Assembly (NCBI GenBank): GCA_016490735.1 | Contig: JAEMWC010000975.1 | Span: 56,001-120,000, forward strand | Source of the DNA: Pachyseris speciosa | Lineage: Eukaryota; Cnidaria; Anthozoa; Scleractinia; Pachyseridae | Direction: 5' to 3' | DNA: 64,000 bases | Shown: in pieces, positions 11,201-23,200 of the stretch | Layout of the letters: every line of letters begins with the position of its first letter | How positions within the stretch are numbered: position 1 is the stretch's first letter | Translations under genes and position numbers: made by a program | The notes under the pieces: model-generated | What the model was told of the DNA's origin: nothing | What the model saw: only the letters and a program-made list of their open reading frames with translations | Database searches by the model: none

Positions 11201-14200
11201 GAGAGGCCACGAACCATGAAGATAAAAACCAACAACAGGTTCCTGTTTAAATGAAAAGAGTGTGATAATCAGACATCTGAAGGCAATCCATGTTGGTGAA
11301 GGAATGTGAGAAGTAATGTCCCCACCACACCCACATCCCCAACTGAAAAAAAGGGAAGGAGAGAAGAGCTGACAAAGAAAACCTGTAACAGTCGCTACAC
11401 ATGACAAAATGCTTTTAACAGATGATTAAAAAAGTATTGAAAAAAGAAATACCAGTACTGTGTACAAATATTTTTAAATAGGGATGAAAATCATTTAGGC
11501 ATGAAAAATGGAATAGAGACATGAAGTCACACTATCGCAAAATATCCTTCAGAGGTCGCAATTAGAACAGTTGTCAATGAAAGTCTTACCATCTGAAAAA
11601 CTGGATTTTATTGCAAATGTAAAAATCCCCTATGTGCTTACAATTATATGGAAAGAAATGGTACAAAATCATAAAATATATCAACAGAACCTTAAACGAA
11701 AACTGTTTTGAGGTTGGTTTTAGGAGATTTTGAAGACACAGCATGTGCCATTATATAGTATGAGAAGACATACTGTACATAGTTTTTTTTCTATTAATTT
11801 TGTAATAGTAGGTTTCCCCAATTAGCTCTATGAGCTAAATACATAGACACGGTAATAAAGATTTTATTATTATTATTTATTATTATTAAGACAGTTTGGA
11901 AGTAAATCAACCTTACTCACAGCTAAACCACTTCAATTGCATGCAAAGTGGAAGGAAAAATTGAGCAGTTTTTTAAACATGAGCCTCCCCTGTGAGCGAC
12001 TTGAAAATTCATTAAAAACACCACAGGTATTCCTTACCTATCAGTACAAATGAACATCAGACAAAGACTTGCAGCCACCAATAGGAACTCTCCAGCTAGA
12101 GTTCTCTTCCTTCCAAGTCTCTCCATACAAAGCATTGTTAACAATATCCCTGAAGATAGCATTAGAATTCAGTAAGAAGACAATACAATAAATGCAGTGC
12201 AGTGCAGGGCAGTGTAGTGTAGAGTATTAGCATTAGAATTTGCTAACAATAGTGACAATACAATACAATGCAGTGTAGTGTAGAATAGTGTAGTGTAGTG
12301 CATTGTAGAGTAGTGGGTGCAGTGCAGTGAAGAATTATGCAGTGCAGTGCAGCACAGCGCAGTGCATTATAGAGTAGTGTGGTGCAGTGTAGTGCATTGT
12401 AGAGTAGTGTGGTGCAGTGCAGTGCAGTGCATTGTAGAGTAGTGTGGTGCAGTGTAGTGCAGTGCATTGTAGAGTAGTGTGGTGCAGTGCAGTACAATAC
12501 CCTTTTATTTATACATGATCAGAATTAAAGCTGCGCTTGTCTGGGTGGTGTTTACAGAAAATGGATTTGGCTGCCTTTGTGCTATTGTGTTTCCAGCACT
12601 GTGACCATTTGGTTTATCAAAGACTTCTTTAAAGTTTGTGGTCTTGGTCATAGAGCTTTATGGAAGATCTTTTGAGCCGGACTCATTCTAGTCCCTGGTG
12701 ATACTACTGTATTCACAGTAGATGTTCACTTTTTCCTTAATAGTTCATGTAGTTTCATACAACAAAGTAGTGACCAATACATTCAATTGGTTGCCAAATA
12801 TCAACCCTATGTCACAACTATCCAGCATTGAGAGGGTGAAGAGGGAGCACTGAACCGAAGTTTAGTTAGGGAGTGTTGCATGGGCACTCAAAAACCGAGC
12901 CTGTTTATAAGAAAAATTTTGTGTTCAATCTAATCCACCCTATGACTTGAATTGAGATTGTTCATGAAAACAATGCAAACTGATGCAACATTCAAGGCTG
13001 GATAGGAGGAGTACCTGTCCAATATATCATCTGTAAAGGCTGTTTGGGAGATGGGAAAAGACACATCTCAGGGAGATGACCTTATTATCAACTAAACTTG
13101 CACCAATTAATTAACAGGTTCAAATGTGAACAAGAGTTGAAACAAAAATTCACAGGGTTTCCACCTATTTCATAGCAAAGTCAATTTTGGGCAGTCAAAA
13201 CAAAGATTTAGAACTTAGTAACTTCATTCAGGGTCACTTCCCTTGTCCCACTTTATGCAAAAGAAACAAAAAAAGATCATGCCTGCCATAGGGCCCATAA
13301 GTTCCACAGAGTGCTACGAATCGAAGGGCATTCCATAAAAGGGGCATACATTGCTTTTTGGCCTTAAAAATCCAAATCTTTCTAAATTCACACTATTTTG
13401 GCATACAGACTGGGTGTGATTGAAAGAACTGGATTCAGCAAATCAGCGTATGACTTTTGTTTAAAACTGAATCAACTCAAACCAGAAGAAATCAACCATG
13501 CATCAGTTTCTGTTTCTTGAGTTTTGGGCAAAAGTTGTGAACAATAATCCTTCAGATCCTAGCTTTCGAATGGCAAAGTAAGTGTAGAACTTCAGTTCTG
13601 AAACCATTTCCACTCTATAAGCCAAAGTAGAGTGAGTTTTCAGATGTTTTGAGGAATGCCTTTCAATTGGTAAAAAAACCTGAGGCCTTTGAACAAATGA
13701 TATGACCACCAACTGCATCACAAAGACATAATCTGAGGTAAAGTGACCATCAATGTACCCTGGTCTGAGAGGTTTTCTTCTTCATTATTAAGCGGCCGTC
13801 GCTTAGCGACGAGCCGCTTCTAGTAATACCCTTTTTTTTTTTTTTTTTTAAGCGGCCGTCGCTTAGCGACGAGCCGCTTCTAGTAATACCCGTTTTTTTT
13901 TTTTTTTTTTTTTTAAGCGGCCGTCGCTAAGCGACGAGCCGCTTCTAGTAATACCCATTTTTTTTTTTTTTGTGGTTATTTTTCGTCGTGGTGTCCGTCG
14001 AGAGGCCCGTGCCCCTCTCGGCCAGAGGAAGAAGTAAAGAAATAAGTTTCTACTAGCGGTGCCCGGACTTGAACACGCAACCATCGGATCCCAACCTCGG
14101 TTCCTTATCCGATTGCGCTAATGAGACATCTCTTGCGGTTACTAGAGAATTTTGTAGTAAATAAAGTCATTAGGTCGGTCGCGCATCGTCTTGATCTTTA

Positions 14201-17200
14201 AAATCCTTTCACTGCTCAAGGGTTACAGAGGAACAAAATGTTTTGTCAGAATTGAATTACTCCGATGTACATCCAGTGGGAAAGGAGTTTATTTGAAAGC
14301 GTTTATTTTGAGTCAGTATTTCACAACACCGATGACTTAACTAAAGCTATTTGGAAGACCGTAAATGTTTTTAAACTGAACTTGTAGATTTTGGTGGCCA
14401 TAAAATACAGGGTTCAGAGTCGGAAATGGCGAAATCCTTTCAAAAAGAAATGTTTAGCCAGAATTATAGGAAATGAATTTATATTCCTTTTGACCCGGTT
14501 TTGAAGATAAACAAATAATTGACCGAGTGAGAGATAGTGCAATACCGGAAGTACTAGTGATGGTGCAATACCGGAAGTGAAATAAACCAACACAGCTCTT
14601 TTGCGTAACGTTGTTTGAACATAGCTTAGTATCGGAGATATCGGTTATCGTCGAGAAACTCAGGTGCTCAACGGACGAAGATTTATACCAAATTGTTCGC
14701 TTTCTTTGAAATTGTTAAACAAATCGAAGTGCCAGTGTTTTGTCAAGCTTCCACTGGCCTTGGTTTCTCGCGTAGCGAATATCCATAGAATCGGTTCAGT
14801 ACTTTTCCGTGTTAAATTGCAAAATAGGTTTGCAGCTTAAGCGTTGACAAAAAAAAGACAAACAAGCGAAAAGGAATAGAAAAAAAAAATCAAAGGAAAA
14901 ATTAACCCCGTTAGGGCTCGAACCACCGACCCTTCGCCACCATCGCAAAAGGAAAGGAGCGTTTTAACCCACTTGGCTACCAAAACCGTCTTAAATTTCG
15001 TTATCGAATTTCAAATTCTTTATCATTCGGAGTCACGAATTGTCTGTTATGCCAACTGAAAGGTGACAAAAATTGAATTACGATCAACTTGAACTTATCC
15101 TGTGCATTAATCCGGTTCGGATGGTCTAAAAGGCCGCTTTTAAATTCTCGCAGAATTTCTTGTTTTTTTTTTTTTGTAGTTTTTTTTGTCGTGGTGTCCG
15201 TCGAGAGGCCCGTGCCCCTCTCGGCCAGAGGATTTTTGTTGAGAATTGTCAAGCGCTTATGAAAAGAAAGGTAGCTTCGTGGCTGACCATTTTTTCGAGG
15301 TTGGGAATAGTATGAAATGCCACATTCTCGACACTTTAACAATTTTGTGGCTTTGCCTCGTAGGCTAAAGTTCCGGCAGTCTGATTGATCTCTCAGTTTT
15401 TGAACGCGTAGTACGCCCGTTGGGTTACCGGGCAAACAACAGAACGCTTCTACAGCGCATGCAACCGAATTTGGAAACTGGCGCGCATCGGACGGGTAGG
15501 CATATAAATCTTCGGTCTCTCTGGTGGCAATTTGAGGGAGATAGGTCGATTTGTTTGGAATTTATTGGCCTTCGCGTGGTGAGGGTTGGTTCGGAGCCTC
15601 CCTGCCTTCAGTTATTTTGTAATGTACAGGAGTACCCAACGACCTTTTCTGAGAATTTTTATCGTACGATGTACTAAACACTAGCTGAGTGTCCCCCTGT
15701 CAATCTTCGTTAATATTTAACTTTCCTGGCAAAAAAATAACCGCTCTTCAATGCCAGCGAGCAAAACTTTTGAGAAATAAAAATCCCAGCCAGCTACGAG
15801 CGTGTCTTTTCTCAACGAGCCAGCAAAGTTGAAAATGCCACAAACACGAAATGCCAGCCAGCACGGGTGGAATCTTTCCAGTTTGCCAGCCAGCAGTCGC
15901 GTAAGGAAGTTAAATACCCAGCCAGCTAAGTATTGATTTTAACTTAATTTTGGGGCAAAATATCTCGAATGGTTTATTTCGGATGTCAGATCGTTCCCAA
16001 GACGGGCAGTATGCTTCTATCTGTATCCCGTGTTGTTTACTTTTAGTTTTTTCCCCGAAGTCCTATCTTCTCACAGATAAAAATCCACTAAAATACGAAG
16101 CCAACTGACAGCACATGCTATTCAATACGTTGAGACTCTTGAAAGTTGCGTTACGAGCCCATGATATTAAGATAGTTTGTTTTTCATTAACTTTATTTTC
16201 AATCTCACGCAGATAAAAGTGCGCCCTCAGTGCTCTCAGCCAGCATGAAAACTAAAATAAGACAACTGCCAGAAATAACGTGTTTTGATTCCTGTCAGCC
16301 AGTAAGACTCATTACGGACACAAATTCTAGCAAGATTTCGTTAAAATAACACTGCCAGCAAGATTTTTATTTCAGCAAACATTTTGCCAGCCAGCCCAAA
16401 ATCGGCCTGCAGAGCGGTTATTTTGCAGATCGGCTCCATCGAGCACTCCTGAATGTACAGTACTCGTAGGAAACAAAATCGACGAAATGGCGTTCAAAAC
16501 GGCTAGAAGGCACAAGGCGGCTATTGAATAAAGGTAAGAAGGCTTTACAGGTTATATTTTGAGTGATCATGGTTATTTTCTCGATGCTCGCATCGTTGTA
16601 TCTAAACTTCGCGTAATAATATAGAGTGTAAACTTTAATTGACTAAAAGGCAATTTATTACAGGTAGACAAACAAAAACATTTCTGGCCTTCGTGTGGTG
16701 AGGTTTCGTTCAGAGCTTCCCTGCCTTCAGTTATTTTATAATGTAAAGTACTCGTAGGAAAAAATTCAACGAAATGGAGTTAAAAATGACGGCTAAACTT
16801 CAGCAAGGAGGCCATGGAATAAGGGTAACAAGGCTGTACAGGTTATATTTTGAGTGATTATAATTAATTTCTCGATGCTCGCTTCGTTGAATCTAAACTT
16901 CGCGTAATAAAGCAAAGAGTATAAACTTTAATTGACTAAAATTCACCGAGAGGAGCATTACGCTTGCTTTCCCGATATTGCGTGCAAGTTATGTTTTGCC
17001 TGTTTCACTCGTGGGAACGGGCACTTCTGATTGGACAGATATTTATAGTTTCGAAACACAATGCCCTTGTTTTAAACAAAATCTTTTGATATTTGTGTTT
17101 CTTTTCCAGAATGATAAATTGTAACAACCTTTAAAATAATTTATAAGGCCTATGAAACTTTGAAGAAAGTCCATAACTTTCAGTGAATTTACTTTACATG

Positions 17201-20200
17201 TAACGAGATTGTTCGAGATATAAACATAATTTAATCGGCTTCGACAACTCAAGTGGTCGAAACTTCATATTTGTAATACATGTGCTTCCCTTTTGTGTTT
17301 ATTGCATACCGTTTCCCTGTTATTCTTTTAAAAAGAATATAAAACTGCCGTTTGCGTACGGTTACTGCTAAGATTAAGAAACCGGAAACTGCGTTACGTC
17401 GCCGGCTTCCGGTAGAAAAGTATGTAATCTCTTGAAAAACTTTCCTTCTGAGTAAGTAAGAACATCGCACGGGTTGGCATATAATCTTCCGTATCTCTGG
17501 TGACAATTAGAGGACATAGGTCGATTTGTTTGGAATTTATTGGCCTTCGCGTGGTGAGGGTTCGTTCAGAGCTCCTCTGCCTTCAGTTACTTTATAACGT
17601 ACAGTACTCATAGGAAAAAAATTCGACAAAATGGCGTTTAAAAGGGCTGGAAGGCACAAGGCGGGTATGGAATAAAGGTAAAAAGGCTTTACAGGTTATA
17701 TTTTGCGTGATTATGATTATTTTCTCGATGCCAGCGTCTTTGTATCTAAACTGTGCGTAATAATGCAGAGAATATATACTTTAATTGGCTTAAAGGCAAT
17801 TTATTACACTGAGGTAGGCAAACGAAAAGATTTCATATTGAAGAAAGATTTGCTTTTATTTCTCTGAAATACGCGTACGTAGAAATTTTTACTGAAACCG
17901 ATTCCACACACAGCTGTACGCTTTGAGCTGTTTGTGTTTACTTGAGCATAAATTAATTTTGTCAAAGTTGTCAGTTGCGTGAAAACGCGTCTCTCTCGTT
18001 ATCAATTCAATAGTTCACAATGAATTTTATCTCTTTGGAAAGCCAAAAATACGGGCTATTTGAATTTGGAAAGCAGTTTGCAGTAACTAAGAAGAAAAAC
18101 TTGAAATATTTTTGTTTGCGGTAAACCACAAATAACTCATTTAAAAATATTCACAGCGACTTGACTGGTACAATTTCTCGCCTTTCTAAAAGTAAGACGT
18201 TTGTAACTAGCCTTTTACCCGGCGTTGTGTAATAATTTTTGTCTCTCCGGGAAGCTAGAAACATATCCTATTTAAATTCCGAAACTATTATTCTTTTAAA
18301 AGGAAAATAAAACCACCATTTGCGTACGGTTACTGCTAAGTTTGAGAACCGGAAACTGCCTAACGTCGCTTCTGGTAGAAAAGTATGCAATCTTTTGAAT
18401 AACTTTCCTTCTGTATAATATCACCTTATGAGCCTAGTTTTACACCAAAAGAAACAAGAAAGAATGCAGTTTACAAATATTAAAACGTTTTTTATTCTAA
18501 CAAAATGGAAAACTAAAAATTGAGTTTATGCAAGTAAACACATTAAATTTTGTGGAATGCGTGAAAAATTGTAAGTCGCCTTGTATTTATCGCTTGATAA
18601 TAATTTTCCTACCTATGGAAAGTTCAAACCATGCAGTATTCGAATTCCGTATTCTTGAACAAAAAATTTTATTTAGGGGTAGGAGTCATGAATCGCAAAA
18701 GTCTTTGAATCTTATTGACCGAGTAGTAGCCTAGGCACGAGTTACTGCGATGATGTGGCAATACTGAATGAAAATCAACAAGGCAGTTGTTTTGATTGCG
18801 TGACGTTGTTTGTAGTTAAAGCTAGCTTAGCTTTGCAGTGGTGGAGATATTACCCTGCGAGCAGAGGCCCTTCGATCTTCCTAGAAAAGTCGGGAAGAGG
18901 AAGGAACCTCTGCCAGCCGCCTCGACTTTCTTTGATGTGCCGTTCATCCACCGAAGTGGATGAGTCAGTCCGGTTAGAAACCAGTCAGACCGGTTTTGGC
19001 CCCAAACGCATGCGCTTTGCTAGAAATTACTGACTAAATAGGTGCCCGCGGTTCATTGTTTACACTCGTCTACTGACAAAATGATATTCGTTTCTCTGTC
19101 GAAATCCGTAAAATCTCAACTCGTCATCTTTACAGGCAGACGACAACAGCGATGAACGACCAGAGCGGATTTTCTTGTAAGCTTTGGGCGATGGGCTTGG
19201 TTTTGTGAGTCGCTTTACACTGATCGTCTTGCGACAGGACAAGGAGTCACTGAAGAGTATTTTGAACGGAGCTCGCTTCAGTAATTTGTTGAATGATCAC
19301 ACTATTCCTTTTATCCAACGATTCCGTTTGCCGGCCACATGGTCTACAGACACCACATGACTGAACAGTTAAGTCAAAATTTTCCTCTAAGATGCTCTGT
19401 AACTTATCTCGAAGGCCAGTGTGATGTTTCACTTCAAATGTACATCGTTCCGTGCCGACATACCGCACAACAAAAACACCGAATCTTTTCCTGCAGTTCA
19501 TGTTTTTTCGTCACCTTTTTCCCTGGGGTCTTAGAAGAACCTAAAATACGAGACGATTCCCTAAAAGAATCGCCTGGATTAAAACTGGAAATACTTCGCT
19601 TTTTTGCAACGAATCCTTGAGACTATTTTGCCGTGCAAGAACCTCGCGAGAAAATATTAATAGTTAATTGCTAATGAAAGCGTCGGTTATATTTGAATTT
19701 GACGCATGCTCAACAGGGAAAGTCGAGGCGGCTGGCAGAGGTTCCTTCCTCTTCCCGACTTTTCTAGGAAGATCGAAGGGCCTCTGCTCGCAGGGTATGG
19801 AGATATCGGTTATCGTCGAAAAAGTGGTCGACGGATCTAAGAAGCCGCTTTATACCCAATTCTTCACTTTGTGTGAAACAAATCCGAGGATTAGTCATTT
19901 GGTGTTTTGACACAGTTTGACAAGCTGTCACAAGTGTTGGAGTCTGCCTGAATCGTCTGTCACGCTAACTGAAAGGCGCCTTCAACAAAAAATGAATTAA
20001 TGTACGATCGACTTCAACCGCATCCTGTGCATTAATCCGGCTCGGATGGTCAAAAAGGCCGCTTCTAATTCTCGCAGAATTTCTTGTTTGTAGTTTTTTT
20101 TGTCGTGGTGTCCGTCGAGAGGCCCGTGCCCCTCTCGGCCAGAGGATTTTCGTTGAGAATTGTCAAGCGATTATGAAAAGAAAGGTAGCTTCGTGCCTGA

Positions 20201-23200
20201 CCATTTTTGCGAGCTTGGGCATAGAATGAAATGCCATATTCTCGACACTTTAAAAATTTTGTGGCTTTGCCTCGTAGGCTAAAGTTCCGGCAGTCTGATT
20301 GATCTCTCAGTTTTTGAACGCGTAGTACGCCCGTTGGGTTACCGGGCAAACAACGGAACGCTTCTACAGCGCATGCAACCTAATTTGGAAACCGGCGCGC
20401 ATCGGACGGGTAGGCAAATAATCTTCGGTCTCTCTGGTGGCAATTTGAGGGAGATAGGTCGATTTGTTTGGAATTTATTGGCCTTCGCGTGGTGAGGGTT
20501 GGTTCGGAGCCCCCCTGCCTTGAGTTATTTTGTAATGTACAGTACTCGTAGGAAACAAAATCGACGAAATGGCGTTCAAAACGACTAGAAGGCACAAGGC
20601 GGCTATTGAATAAAGGTAAGAAGGCTTTACAGTTTATATTTTGAGTGATCATGATTATTTTCTCGATGCTCGCATCGTTGTATCTAAACTTCGCGTATAG
20701 AGTGTAAACTTTAATTGACTAAAAGGTAATTTATTAAAAAAAGATTTCTGGCCTTCGCATGGTGAGGTTTCGTTCAGAGCTTCCCGCCATCAATTATTTT
20801 ATAATGTAAAGTACTCGTAGCAAAAAATTCAACGAAATGGAGTTAAAAATGACGGCTAAACTTCAGCAAGGAGGCTATGGAATAAGGGTAACAAGGCTGT
20901 ACAGGTTATATTTTGAGTGATTATAATTAATTTCTCGATGCTCGCGTCGTTGAATCTAAACTTCGCGTAATAATGCAAAGAGTATAAACTTTAATTGACT
21001 AAAATTCACCGAGAGGAGCATTACGCTTGCTTTCCCGATATTGCGTGCAAGTTATGTTTTGCCTGTTTCACTCGTGGGAACGGGCACTTCTGATTGGACA
21101 GATATTTATAGTTTCGAAACACAATGCCGTTGTTTTAAACAAAATCTTTTGACATTTGTGTTTCTTTTCCAGAATGATAAATTGTAACAACGTTTAAAAT
21201 AATTCATAAGGCCTATGAAACTTTGAAGAAAGTCCATAACTTTCAGTGAATTTACTTTACATGTAACGAGATTGTTCGAGATATAAATATAATTTAATCG
21301 GCTTCGACAACTCAAGTGGTCGAAACTTCATAGTTGTAATACATGTGCTTCCCTTTTGTGTTCATTGCATACCGTTTCCCTGTTATTCTTTTAAAAAGAA
21401 TATAAAACTGCCATTTGCGTACGGTTACTGCTAAGTTTAAGAAACCGGAAACTGCGTTACGTCGCTTACGGTAGAAAAGTATGTAATCTCTTGAAAAACG
21501 TTCCTTCTGAGTAAGTAAGAACATCGGACGGGTTGGCATATAATCTTCCGTATCTCTGGTGACAATTAGAGGAGATAGGTCGATTTGTTTGGAATTTATT
21601 GGCCTTCGCGTGATGAGGGTTCGTTCAGAGCTCCTCTGCCTGCAGTTACTTTATAATGTACAGTACTCATAGGAAAAAAATTCGACAAAATGGCGTTTAA
21701 AAGGGCTGGAAGGGAATAAAGGTAAAAAAAGGCTTTACAGGTTATATTTGCGTGATTATGATTATTTTCTCGATGCTCGCGTCTTTGTATCTAAACAGTG
21801 CGTAATAATGCAGAGAATATATACTTTAATTGGCTAAAAGGCAATTTATTACACTGAGGTAGGCAAACGAGAAGATTTCATATTGAAGAAAGATTTGCTT
21901 TTATTTCTCTGAAATACGCGTACGTAGAAATTTTTACTGAACCCGATTCCACACATAGCTGTACGCTGTTTACTTGAGCATAAAGTAATTTTGTCAAAGT
22001 TGTCAGTTGCGTGAAAACGCGTCTCTCTCGTTATCAGTTCAATAGTTCACAATGATTTTTATCTCTTTAGAAAGCCAAAAATACGGGCTATTTGAATTTG
22101 GAAAGCAGTTTGCAGCTAAGAAGAAAAACTTGAAATATTTTTGTTTGCGCTAAACCACAAATAACTCATTTAAAAATATTCACAGCGACTTGGACTGGTA
22201 CAATTTCTCGCCTTTGTAAAAGTAAGACGTTTGTAACTAGCCTTTTACCCGGCGCTGTGTAATAATTTTTGTCTCTCCGGGAAGCTAGAAACATATCCTA
22301 TTCAAATTCCGAAACTATTATTCTTTTAAAAGGAAAATAAAACTACCATTTGCGTACGGTTACTGCTAAGTTTGAGAAACCGGAAACTGCCTAACGTCGC
22401 TTCCGGTAGAAAAGTATGCAATCTTTTGAAAAACTTTCCTTCTGTATAATATCACCTTATGAGTCTAGTTTTACACCAAAAGAAACAAGAAACAATGTCG
22501 TTTACAAATATTAGAATGTTTTTTATTCTAACAAAATGGAAAACTAAAAATTGCTCACGCGGAGTTAAGTTTATGCAAGTAAACACATTAAATTTTGTGG
22601 AATGCGTATTCTTGAACAAAAAATTTTATTTAGGGGTAGGAGAAATCACGAATCGCTGAATCCTGTTGACCGAGTAGTAGCCTAGGCACGAGTTACTGCG
22701 ATGATGGTGCAATACTGAATGAAAATCAACAAGGCAGTTGTTTTGATTGCGTGACGTTGTTTGTAGTTAAAGCTAGCTTAGCTTTGCAGTGGTGGAGATA
22801 TCGGTTATCGTCGAAAAAGTGGTCGACGGATCTAAGAAGCCGCTTTATACCAAATTCTTCACTTTGTGTGAAACAAATCCGAGGATTAGTCATTTGGTGT
22901 TTTGACACAGTTTGACAAGCTGTCACAAGTGTTGGAGTCTGTCTGAATCGTCTGTCACGCTAACTGAAAGGCGCCTTCAACAAAAAATGAATTTATGTAC
23001 GATTGACTTCAACCGCATCCTGTGCATTAATCCGGCTCGGATGGTCAAAAAGGCCGCTTCTAATTCTCGCAGAATTTCTTGTTTTGTTTTTTTTGTAGTT
23101 TTTTTTGTCGTGGTGTCCGTCGAGAGGCCCGTGCCCCTCTCGGCCAGAGGATTTTTGTTGAGAATTGTCAAGCGATTATGAAAAGAAAGGTAGCTTCGTG

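Larger units (their letters stand above)
15188..20101 (-). repeat. Composite unit B, copy 1 (with two insertions)
   Basis: Unit of 4914 bp between SINE-tail anchors. Removing the insertions at 15629-16451 and 18851-19797 with one target copy each leaves 3127 bp, the same spacing as B3. Internally it repeats a segment beginning TGGCCTTCGCGTGGTGAGG three times (about 15569, 16685, 17541) and a segment with GCGTACGGTTACTGCTAAG twice (about 17355 and 18325). No conserved protein was seen. Confidence 0.85.

Noticed and set aside
13788..13972. CRISPR-like spaced palindromes
   Set aside because: Only three units, separated by homopolymers and adjoining a SINE in a eukaryotic intron; there are no spacers.
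22770..22815. AGCTTTGCAGTGG followed by ATATCG resembles the start of U4 snRNA
   Set aside because: The match ends after about 13 bases; the Sm site and stem-loops of U4 are absent, and the related A units do not keep the resemblance.
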